From Waddliaceae bacterium (GTDB lineage Bacteria; Chlamydiota; Chlamydiia; Chlamydiales; SLFE01): a stretch of 10,885 bases of DNA. Positions 1 to 6,144 of this stretch are shown here, one piece after another. The stretch covers positions 1 to 10,885 of the forward strand of contig SLFE01000203.1 of assembly GCA_007124415.1 (NCBI GenBank). Reading direction: 5' to 3'. The notes under the pieces were generated by a model. The model did no database searches, had not been told where the DNA came from, and saw only the letters and a list, made by a program, of their open reading frames with translations. The position numbers were made by a program, and so were the translations under genes. The first letter of the stretch is position 1, and each line of letters opens with the position of its first letter.

Positions 1-20
1 CTTTAGATCTGAAGCTGTAT

Positions 21-135
21 CGTCTGACAGATTTTTATAAGGCCCATCTATGAACAGACACTCCTTGCCCAGCTCTAAAGAGCTGCGCTACGTCGCATCA
101 ATTCATATCTAGACCTTCTAAAAAACTGTCAGACG
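21..135. repeat. Long imperfect palindrome (hairpin or MITE-like element)
   Basis: The two halves of this stretch are reverse complements with mismatches, centred near position 77.5. The outer arms are CGTCTGACAG (21-30) and CTGTCAGACG (126-135), a perfect 10-base inverted repeat. Allowing three mismatches, the match extends to 24 bases (21-44 with 112-135). The tip is the perfect 7-base pair CAGCTCT/AGAGCTG (70-76 with 79-85). Between them lie further paired blocks, including 49-54 with 102-107. There is no U-run after either arm, so it is not an ordinary terminator. No open reading frame of convincing length lies within it. It could be a small dispersed repeat, a remnant of a non-autonomous transposon, or a structured RNA. 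I cannot tell which from one copy. Confidence 0.7.
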
Positions 136-194
136 AGATTAGGGCACAATCAGGGGTTTGACGTCATCGAGAGGGGATTCGAGGCATTTCAGGG

Positions 195-223
195 TTGTGG
201 TTAATCGCAAAATTTAGTAATAT
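195..223 (+). promoter_or_regulatory. Candidate sigma70-type promoter for rpmE
   Basis: A TTGTGG hexamer (195-200) and a TAATAT hexamer (218-223) are separated by 17 bases, the ideal spacing for the housekeeping sigma factor. Transcription would start near 230, leaving a leader of about 24 bases that carries a GGAG ribosome site (244-247) six bases before the rpmE start. The -35 box is a partial match to TTGACA. Another TTGACG at 158-163 has no good -10 box at the right distance. Confidence 0.5.
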
Positions 224-253
224 AACCCTTAAAATTTCATGTTGGAGTGATTA

Positions 254-577
254 ATGAAAAAGAAAATACATCCAAAATACCAAAAAATCCTGTTTGTGGA
301 CTCCTCGACAGGTCATAAATTTGTATGCGGGGCCGCTATGGACCCTGAGGAAAAAGATACTTTCGAGGGTGTCGAGTATCCGGTTTGCAGGGTTTCGATC
401 TCTTCTCAGTCGCATCCGCTCTTCACAGGAAAATCGGGGCTTGTGGACACTGAAGGGCGTATTGACAAGTTTAAAAAGCGCTATGAGGCCAAGCGTCAAT
501 CTGCTAAAAAGCAGGTTGAGGCTGCAAAAGAGGCCGAAGTGACGGCAAAGAAAAAGCCTGTCAAAAAGAAAACTTAA
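254..577 (+). CDS. rpmE2: 50S ribosomal protein L31, type B (zinc-independent)
   Basis: This is a large-subunit ribosomal protein that helps bridge the two subunits near the central protuberance. The N-terminal KxIHPKY motif (residues 4-9) and the later SSQSHPLFTGK motif (about 50-60), followed by a GRIDKFKKRY-like stretch, are diagnostic of L31. The paired CxxC cysteines of the zinc-binding type A form are absent. The longer segment between the two motifs and the SHP signature fit type B (YkgM-like). At 107 residues it is longer than the usual 80-90 of type B, because of a Lys/Ala-rich tail from about residue 82. The start is supported by GGAG six bases upstream. The gene stands alone between a promoter and a strong terminator. 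Chlamydia carries the same type at the same locus. Confidence 0.95.
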   Translation: MKKKIHPKYQKILFVDSSTGHKFVCGAAMDPEEKDTFEGVEYPVCRVSISSQSHPLFTGKSGLVDTEGRIDKFKKRYEAKRQSAKKQVEAAKEAEVTAKKKPVKKKT

Positions 578-598
578 GCTCGTTTCTTGTGAATTTTC

Positions 599-642
599 AT
601 CCGTCGTGCCTGCTTAGCTGCAGGCAGGACGGATATTTTTTT
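599..642 (+). terminator. Intrinsic terminator after rpmE (possible attenuator before prfA)
   Basis: Two 15-base arms (599-613 and 620-634) pair perfectly except for one internal G-G mismatch (606 with 627), closing a 6-base loop. A single A and seven consecutive T residues (636-642) follow. This is a textbook Rho-independent terminator, 21 bases after the rpmE stop codon and 32 bases before the prfA start. I see no convincing promoter between it and prfA, so some read-through may supply prfA. Confidence 0.92.
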
Positions 643-674
643 GTGTTCTGAACCTCCTCAATCAAGAGTGTGAT

Positions 675-1745
675 ATGAAAGAAAAGATAAAGTCGCTGAT
701 CGGCCGGCTAGGCGAGGTTGAAGAGGCTTTGGGGCAGCCTGACGTCATTCAGGACCAGGAGAAGTACCGGTCGCTGACTCAGGAGCATGCGCGTTTATCC
801 GAAATCAAGAATGCCTGGAACGACTTGCAGGAGTCGGAAAAGCAGCTAAGCGACAATAAGAAGATGCTTCAGGAGGAAGATGATCCTGAATTTCTCGCGG
901 TTTTGAAAGAAGATAGCAAAAAGCTCGAAGCCGCTATCCGCGATCTGACTGTCACGCTGGATAATCTGCTCGTTCCTCCTGATCCGTTAGACAACCGCAA
1001 TACGATCATAGAGGTCAGAGCCGGTACCGGCGGCGCCGAGGCGGCCCTTTTTGTCGCCGATTGCGTCAGGATGTACAAGCTCTATTCCGAAAGGATGGGC
1101 TGGAGCTACGAACTACTTTCATGCACTCCTTCGGAGATGGGCGGTTTCAAAGAGTATGTCATGGTGGTGTCGGGGCCTAATGTGCACCGCTTCCTGCAGC
1201 ATGAGGCGGGCACCCACCGCGTGCAGCGCGTGCCCGAGACCGAGGCGCAAGGACGGGTGCACACATCGGCCGTGACGGTGGCTGTGCTTGCCGAGCCGAC
1301 TAAAGAGGAGGAGATCGATGTTGAAGAAAAGGACCTGCGGATCGACACTTTCCGCTCTTCCGGAGCGGGGGGACAGCATGTCAATACGACCGACAGCGCC
1401 GTCCGCATCACCCATATTCCTACCGGAATCGTCGTTGCCTGCCAGGAGGAGAGGAGCCAGCACAAGAATAAGGAAAAGGCTATGAGGTTCCTGTCGGCGA
1501 AAATTGCCGAACAGGAGAGAATTCAAAAAGAAAAGGAAATGGCCTCGAAGCGGTCCGAGCAAGTCGGAACTGGGGACCGTTCAGGCAGGATCCGCACTTA
1601 CAATTACCCGCAGAACCGCTTAACCGACCACCGCATCAATTTGACGCTGTATAATCTCGACCGCGTGATGCAAGGCGAGTTGGACGAGATTACATCCACT
1701 CTTGTCAAACACTTCCACCAAGAAAAAATGAATGAAAGCGGTTAA
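675..1745 (+). CDS. prfA: Peptide chain release factor 1 (RF1)
   Basis: RF1 recognises UAA and UAG stop codons in the ribosomal A site and triggers hydrolysis of peptidyl-tRNA. The 356-residue length is typical. The codon-recognition PxT tripeptide reads PET (residues 187-189, in RVPETEAQGRVHTSA), which marks RF1 rather than RF2 (SPF). The catalytic GGQ lies at 232-234 within SSGAGGQHVNTTDSAVR. Residues 1 to about 100 form the helical N-terminal domain. The start has a weak upstream AAGAG (664-668). The last 14 bases overlap the start of prmC, whose product methylates the GGQ glutamine, so enzyme and substrate are translationally coupled. No convincing promoter of its own is visible. Transcription may come through the rpmE terminator. 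Confidence 0.98.
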   Translation: MKEKIKSLIGRLGEVEEALGQPDVIQDQEKYRSLTQEHARLSEIKNAWNDLQESEKQLSDNKKMLQEEDDPEFLAVLKEDSKKLEAAIRDLTVTLDNLLVPPDPLDNRNTIIEVRAGTGGAEAALFVADCVRMYKLYSERMGWSYELLSCTPSEMGGFKEYVMVVSGPNVHRFLQHEAGTHRVQRVPETEAQGRVHTSAVTVAVLAEPTKEEEIDVEEKDLRIDTFRSSGAGGQHVNTTDSAVRITHIPTGIVVACQEERSQHKNKEKAMRFLSAKIAEQERIQKEKEMASKRSEQVGTGDRSGRIRTYNYPQNRLTDHRINLTLYNLDRVMQGELDEITSTLVKHFHQEKMNESG

Positions 1746-2580
1746 TGATATCTTGGTCCGGTCGGCAGAATATTTAGAGGAGAGGGGAGTCGAATCCCCG
1801 AGGCGGCTTGCCGAGCAGATGCTTTGCGGTCTATTGAATCTTTCCAGAATGGATCTTTACCTAGGCTTCGACAGGCCGCTCAATGATGAAGAGCTGGCGC
1901 AATGCCGAAGCCGGCTGAAAAGGCTCGGGGAAGGGGAGCCGATTCAATACATTGAAGGCGTTGTCGACTTTCTCGGCTGCTCCATTGAGGTGGGGCCTTC
2001 AGTTCTGATACCGCGGCCCGAGACCGAAGAGCTGGCAAGCAAAATTGTGGAAGAGCTCAAAATCTCTGATTTGCAAGGAAAAAGGCTTTGGGATATTTGC
2101 GCCGGATCGGGATGTCTTGGCATTGCCATAAAAAAGGCCTGTCCCGAGCTTGAGGTGGTCATGTCCGATATTTCCGCCGACGCCTGCCGGATTGCCGGAA
2201 AAAATGCCGGGAATAACCGTGTGGAGGCCAAGTGCCGTCATGGCGATTTGTTTGCCCCTTTTGAAAATGAAACCGCCCATTTTATCGTCTCCAACCCCCC
2301 TTATGTTTCCGAGTCGGAATACAGGGGCTTAAGCCGGAGTGTCAAGGGGTATGAGCCTGAGCAGGCCCTCGTTGGCGGCGCTGACGGTTTGGAGGTTTAT
2401 CGGCGGATAGCCAAAGACTTAAAAAAATATTTAGCGCCCGGCGGCAAAGCCTGGATGGAAATCGGTTTTTGCCAGGGAAATGACATCAAAGTGATTTTTG
2501 AACAAGCCGGTTTTGCCCGGCTGAAGGTGGAATGCGACCTGTCAGGGCATAATCGATTCTTTTCCCTTGAAAATGAATGA
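1732..2580 (+). CDS. prmC: Release factor glutamine N5-methyltransferase
   Basis: PrmC (formerly HemK) transfers a methyl group from S-adenosylmethionine to the glutamine of the GGQ motif in RF1 and RF2, raising termination efficiency. The 282-residue length is standard. An N-terminal helical domain (about 1-75) binds the release factor. It is followed by the family signature IPRPETEE (93-100), the SAM-binding loop DICAGSGCLG (121-130, where most homologues read DxGTGSG) and the substrate-glutamine-binding NPPY (188-191). The ATG at 1732 lies inside the end of prfA and has no strong ribosome site, so translation probably depends on prfA. The adjacent prfA-prmC order is very widely conserved. 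Confidence 0.97.
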   Translation: MKAVNDILVRSAEYLEERGVESPRRLAEQMLCGLLNLSRMDLYLGFDRPLNDEELAQCRSRLKRLGEGEPIQYIEGVVDFLGCSIEVGPSVLIPRPETEELASKIVEELKISDLQGKRLWDICAGSGCLGIAIKKACPELEVVMSDISADACRIAGKNAGNNRVEAKCRHGDLFAPFENETAHFIVSNPPYVSESEYRGLSRSVKGYEPEQALVGGADGLEVYRRIAKDLKKYLAPGGKAWMEIGFCQGNDIKVIFEQAGFARLKVECDLSGHNRFFSLENE

Positions 2581-2595
2581 AATTTTGAGTATTAT
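2567..2595 (+). promoter_or_regulatory. Candidate sigma70-type promoter for the ffh operon
   Basis: TTGAAA (2567-2572) and TATTAT (2590-2595) are separated by exactly 17 bases. Each matches five of six consensus positions. The -35 box lies in the last codons of prmC and the -10 box just after its stop. Transcription would start near 2602, giving a leader of about 34 bases with AGAGGA (2618-2623) 12 bases before the ffh ATG. A second TATTAT (2612-2617) has no -35 box at a workable distance. Confidence 0.6.
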
Positions 2596-2635
2596 GAATG
2601 CCGATCTCATGTATTATAGAGGACACTGATTTAAC

Positions 2636-3958
2636 ATGCTCGGCACTCTGACAGACCAGCTGCAAGGAATATTCACAAAACTTCGCGGAAAGAAAAAGCT
2701 CAGCGAAGACAATATTTCCGAAGCGGTGCGCGAAGTTCGGCTAGCACTTTTGGAAGCGGACGTCAATTACGGCGTGACCAAGACCCTGGTCAAGAGAATT
2801 AAGGAAAAGGCGCTTGGAAGCGAAGTGCTTCAGTCCGTATCGCCCGGGCAGCAGTTTATCAAATGCGTCCACGATGAACTCGCAGCGCTTATGGGAGGCG
2901 AAGAAGCTCCCCTTGATTTGAGCGGCTGGCCGGCAGTTATCATGCTTTGCGGCCTTCAGGGGTCGGGAAAGACGACGCAGTGCGCTAAATTGGCTCGCTA
3001 TATCATGAAGAACCACGGCAAAAAGAGGCCGCTTCTTCTGGCATGCGACTTGCAAAGGCCGGCGGCAATCGAGCAGCTCAAGACATTGGGCAGCCAGATC
3101 GGCGTCGAAGTGTTTACCGGCACAGGCGATGCCGTATCGGTCGCAAAGGCGGGGATGGAGTACGCCAACGTTAACCGGCACGACCTTGTCATTGTCGATA
3201 CGGCGGGCAGGCTCCATATCGATCAAGGGCTCATGGAGGAGCTTAAGCAGGTCAAGCAGGTGACAAAGCCCAATGAGGTTCTTTTCGTCGTCAACGCGAC
3301 GATAGGGCAGGACGCGGTGAATGTGGCCGCCGAGTTCAATCAGCAGATTGAAATGACCGGAACGATCCTCACCATGCTTGACGGAAACACACGCGGCGGC
3401 GCGGCCATTTCGATTCAGGAGGTGACGGGAAAGCCGCTCAAGTTCGAAGGTGTCGGAGAAACGCTGGACGATATCCAGATTTTCAATCCATCATCGATGG
3501 CTGATCGCATTTTGGGCATGGGCGATACAATCAACCTCGTGCGCAAGGCGCAGGAGCACATCGACGAAGGTGATGCAAAGCAGCTTGAGAAGAAGTTGAG
3601 GGATGCGTCCTTTACTTACATGGACTATCTGAAACAAATTCAGATGGTCAAGAAAATGGGTTCTTTGAAATCCATTATGAGCATGCTGCCGGGTATGTCG
3701 CAGATGAAAGACATGGAGCTCGACGACTCGGAGCTGCTAAAAGTTGAAGCGATAATTTTATCGATGACGAAAGACGAGAGGGTCGGCAATGCCGAGCTGA
3801 TTCCCGGCCGCCGCAAGCGAGTTGCCCGGGGCAGCGGAACATCGGTTCACGATGTCAACAAGCTTGTCAAGTCGTTCAAACAAGCAAAACAGTTTTTTAA
3901 GAAAATGCCAAATATGAAACAAATGCAAAAGATGATGGGAGGTGCCAAATGGCGCTAA
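2636..3958 (+). CDS. ffh: Signal recognition particle GTPase Ffh (SRP54)
   Basis: Ffh is the protein subunit of the bacterial signal recognition particle. It binds signal sequences of nascent membrane proteins and, with 4.5S RNA, docks them to FtsY. Domains in order are the N-terminal helical bundle (about 1-90), the GTPase G domain with P-loop GLQGSGKT (106-113), DTAGR (188-192) and DGNTRGGA (249-256), and the methionine-rich M domain from about 300. The M domain has the RNA-binding segment GRRKRVARGSG (391-401) and a Met-rich end. The 440-residue length is usual. The G4 element, normally TKxD, reads TMLD here (246-249). A stop codon just upstream in frame (2627-2629) fixes the ATG as the first possible start. 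Its last 10 bases overlap rpsP. Confidence 0.98.
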   Translation: MLGTLTDQLQGIFTKLRGKKKLSEDNISEAVREVRLALLEADVNYGVTKTLVKRIKEKALGSEVLQSVSPGQQFIKCVHDELAALMGGEEAPLDLSGWPAVIMLCGLQGSGKTTQCAKLARYIMKNHGKKRPLLLACDLQRPAAIEQLKTLGSQIGVEVFTGTGDAVSVAKAGMEYANVNRHDLVIVDTAGRLHIDQGLMEELKQVKQVTKPNEVLFVVNATIGQDAVNVAAEFNQQIEMTGTILTMLDGNTRGGAAISIQEVTGKPLKFEGVGETLDDIQIFNPSSMADRILGMGDTINLVRKAQEHIDEGDAKQLEKKLRDASFTYMDYLKQIQMVKKMGSLKSIMSMLPGMSQMKDMELDDSELLKVEAIILSMTKDERVGNAELIPGRRKRVARGSGTSVHDVNKLVKSFKQAKQFFKKMPNMKQMQKMMGGAKWR

Positions 3959-4281
3959 AGATTCGACTGAGACAGCACGGACGGAAAAACCGTCTTTTTT
4001 ACCGCGTTGTGGTCGCAGATGTCCGCTCTCCGCGCGATGGTAAATATGTCGAATGTGTGGGTTGGTATAACCCTTTTGAAGATGAACAGGAAAAAAAGCT
4101 GCATCTCAAAGAAGATAGAATTGAACACTGGTTGAACAACGGCGTTCAGCTTAGTGAAAAGGCCGAAGCGCTGGTAGCTCGAGGAGCGCCTGCGGCTCTC
4201 AAGGCTCATAAGGAAAAACAAGCGGCTCATCGCGTGAAAGTGGCTGCAAAAAGGCGTGAAGCCAGACAAAAAAGCCAATAA
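3949..4281 (+). CDS. rpsP: 30S ribosomal protein S16
   Basis: S16 is a small-subunit assembly protein. The sequence begins with the family pattern MALKIRLRQHGRKNRLFYRVV and continues with the conserved VGWYNPF (about residues 38-44) and RIEHWLNNGVQLS (about 57-69). The first 80 residues make up the usual core. A basic Ala/Lys-rich tail brings it to 110, slightly longer than many. A strong ribosome site, GGGAGG (3937-3942), lies six bases before the ATG, inside the end of ffh, which it overlaps by 10 bases. In E. coli the operon order is rpsP-rimM-trmD-rplS. Here rimM is missing between rpsP and trmD, as I recall it is in Chlamydia. Confidence 0.98.
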   Translation: MALKIRLRQHGRKNRLFYRVVVADVRSPRDGKYVECVGWYNPFEDEQEKKLHLKEDRIEHWLNNGVQLSEKAEALVARGAPAALKAHKEKQAAHRVKVAAKRREARQKSQ

Positions 4282-4295
4282 GCCTTAAAAGTTGC

Positions 4296-5012
4296 ATGGA
4301 AAGAGAACGGAATCCCAAAGTAACCATTGATATTTTGTCTCTCTTTCCCGAATACTTTTCAGGCCCTTTTGATCACAGTATGATTAAAAGGGCTAAAGAT
4401 GCAGGTTTGATCGATATTCGGCTGACGGATATCAGAGATTTTGCAAAAGGGCGGCATAAGCAGGTGGACGACCGGCCCTACGGCGGCGGCCCCGGAATGG
4501 TGATGATGGCAGAGCCTGTCGTCGATGCCGTTCGGAGCGTCAAGTCGGAAAAGTCGCATGTTGTGTACCTCAGCCCCCAAGGCCGGACATTGACGGCCGA
4601 TAAGTGCAGGGAGCTGTCAACGCATAGTCACCTGATATTTTTATGCGGGCACTATGAAGGCGTGGACCAAAGGGCTTTGCAGCTTGAGGTCGATGAAGAG
4701 ATTAGCATCGGAGACTATGTGCTCACCAACGGGTGTCTGGCATCGATCGTTGTGATCGATGCCCTGCTTCGATTTGTACCCGGTTTTTTAGGGAATGAGG
4801 AGGCCTCAAGGCAAGATTCCTTTTCCGAGGGAATTTTGGACTGCCCTCATTATACGAGGCCGGAAGTGTATGAAGGGATGGAAGTCCCGAAAGTTTTATT
4901 AAGCGGTAATCATCAGCAGATTGCCAAGTGGCGCAAACAGCAAGCGGTGAAAAAAACGAGTGCCGCGCGTCCCGATCTGCTAAAGAATAAAGGAGTCGAG
5001 ACTCATGAGTAA
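4296..5012 (+). CDS. trmD: tRNA (guanine-N1-)-methyltransferase TrmD
   Basis: TrmD methylates G37 next to the anticodon in tRNAs, preventing +1 frameshifting, and belongs to the SPOUT family with a deep trefoil knot. Visible signatures are IDILSLFPEYF (11-21), DDRPYGGGPGMVM (58-70), the SAM-binding knot segments YLSPQGRTL (91-99), CGHYEGVDQR (117-126) and SIGDYVL (137-143), and RQDSF (172-176), whose Asp174 corresponds to the catalytic aspartate. The loop after SIGDYVL reads TNGC where most enzymes have (T/S)GGE. The 238-residue length is normal. No ribosome site is seen before the ATG, in contrast to both neighbouring ribosomal genes. Translation probably relies on coupling over the 14-base gap from rpsP. 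Its end overlaps rplS by 8 bases. Confidence 0.97.
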   Translation: MERERNPKVTIDILSLFPEYFSGPFDHSMIKRAKDAGLIDIRLTDIRDFAKGRHKQVDDRPYGGGPGMVMMAEPVVDAVRSVKSEKSHVVYLSPQGRTLTADKCRELSTHSHLIFLCGHYEGVDQRALQLEVDEEISIGDYVLTNGCLASIVVIDALLRFVPGFLGNEEASRQDSFSEGILDCPHYTRPEVYEGMEVPKVLLSGNHQQIAKWRKQQAVKKTSAARPDLLKNKGVETHE

Positions 5013-5499
5013 ATCAGCTGTCATTCAAAAGCTGGAAGAAGGATCTCTTATAAAGAGACCGAATTTCAAGGTAGGGGATACCGTCAATGTGCATACCCGC
5101 ATTATTGAAGGTTCTAAAGAACGGGTGCAAGTTTTCCAGGGAACCGTGATCGCCAAGAAAGGCTCCGGCCTATCTGCGACATTTACTGTCCACCGGGTTG
5201 CCTACGGTGAAGGCATGGAGCGTGTTTTCATGGTTCACAGCCCGCGCATATCAAAAATTGAGATTTTAAGGCGCGGACGCGTCAGACGCGCGAAACTCAA
5301 CTACATCCGCGGGAAAAAAGGTAAAAAAGCCAAAGTCAAGGGTGATCTTGCCGCGTTTTACAAAGACGCCAGAGAAAACGCCGAAGAGCTTGCCAAAGAA
5401 GAGCAGGCGAAGCGTGAAGCTGCTGCCCAGCCCCCCGCAGAAGAAGTTGTCTCTGCTAAGACAGAAGAACAAGACGCCACCTCTCAAAGCGAAAGCTGA
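5005..5499 (+). CDS. rplS: 50S ribosomal protein L19 with C-terminal extension
   Basis: L19 lies at the subunit interface of the large subunit. The core shows the family pattern: FKVGDTVNVHTRIIEGSKERVQ (21-42), FQGTVIAKKGSG (44-55), ERVFMVHSPRI (72-82) and RRAKLNYIRGKKGKKAK (94-110). Most L19 proteins stop close to residue 115-120. This one continues to 164 with a charged Glu/Ala/Lys-rich tail from about 113 that looks flexible. A good ribosome site, AAGGAG (4990-4995), sits nine bases before the ATG, inside the end of trmD. rnhB starts 12 bases after the stop. Confidence 0.97.
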   Translation: MSKSAVIQKLEEGSLIKRPNFKVGDTVNVHTRIIEGSKERVQVFQGTVIAKKGSGLSATFTVHRVAYGEGMERVFMVHSPRISKIEILRRGRVRRAKLNYIRGKKGKKAKVKGDLAAFYKDARENAEELAKEEQAKREAAAQPPAEEVVSAKTEEQDATSQSES

Positions 5500-5511
5500 T
5501 GTAGATAATAC

Positions 5512-6144
5512 ATGGGCGGGGAAGATAAGCTTTTTTATGAGAAGCGGGCCCGCGATCGGGGGTATAACCTGGTCGCGGGAGTTGATGAAGCGGGACGTGG
5601 ACCTCTGGCAGGTCCGGTTGTGGCCGCATGCTGCGCTTTTCGAAAGGATGTGAGAATCGAAGGGATCGACGACAGCAAAAAGCTTACGGCTAAAAAGCGG
5701 CAGGATGCTTATCGCTTGCTTGCAAAACACCCCCAAGTGCTCTACTCGATCGGCATTGTCGAGCCTGATGAAATTGACAGGATCAACATTTATCAGGCGA
5801 CTATCAAGGCTATGACAATGGCCATTGACGGAATGCCTGAAAAACCGGATTATGTCATTGTGGACGGGATGAATCTGCTCCATCCGGAAGCGGCGACAGA
5901 GAAGCTTGTCAAAGGGGACGCCCGCTCGCTGACGGTCGGGGCCGCTTCAATTTTGGCTAAAGTGACCCGGGACGAAATCATGGAACGCTATCATGACAAA
6001 TGGCCTTGCTACGGCTTCAATCGGAACCGGGGATACGGAACAGTCGAACACCTGAAAGCGCTTGAGGAAAATGGGCCGTGCGAGATACACAGAGCTTCTT
6101 TCCAGCCTGTTAAAAGCCTCATTGAGGAATTGAGTATATGTTAA
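5512..6144 (+). CDS. rnhB: Ribonuclease HII
   Basis: RNase HII cleaves the RNA strand of RNA-DNA hybrids and removes single misincorporated ribonucleotides from DNA. The metal-binding acidic residues appear in GVDEAGRGPLAGPV (Asp25, Glu26) and YVIVDGMN (Asp118). DDSKKLTAKKR (53-63) and GAASILAKVTRDEIM (143-157) are also characteristic. The 210-residue length is typical. The start is the first ATG after an in-frame stop (5506-5508). It has no visible ribosome site, so translation is probably coupled to rplS 12 bases upstream. Its last 7 bases overlap yicC. The same position after rplS is held by rnhB in Chlamydia (CT029). Confidence 0.96.
   Translation: MGGEDKLFYEKRARDRGYNLVAGVDEAGRGPLAGPVVAACCAFRKDVRIEGIDDSKKLTAKKRQDAYRLLAKHPQVLYSIGIVEPDEIDRINIYQATIKAMTMAIDGMPEKPDYVIVDGMNLLHPEAATEKLVKGDARSLTVGAASILAKVTRDEIMERYHDKWPCYGFNRNRGYGTVEHLKALEENGPCEIHRASFQPVKSLIEELSIC

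Noticed and set aside
1..53. Short open frame at the left edge ending at 51-53, possibly the 3' end of a gene
   Set aside because: Only 16 codons are visible, they run into the palindrome, and there is no motif to support coding.
159..166. Perfect palindrome TGACGTCA as a possible operator upstream of rpmE
   Set aside because: Eight bases, present once, about 30 bases upstream of the candidate -35 box. Short palindromes of this size occur by chance.
158..186. TTGACG at 158-163 as the -35 box for rpmE
   Set aside because: The sequence 16-18 bases downstream does not resemble a -10 box. TTGTGG/TAATAT further downstream is better.
1119..1562. A 147-codon open frame on the minus strand inside prfA (and a 119-codon one at 1106-1465)
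   Set aside because: Lies antisense to the highly conserved RF1 core, has no ribosome site or recognisable motif, and its composition mirrors the prfA codon pattern.
5266..5883. A 205-codon minus-strand open frame across rplS and rnhB
   Set aside because: Antisense to two well-identified genes. The Leu/Phe-rich sequence is what the complement of Lys/Glu-rich codons produces.
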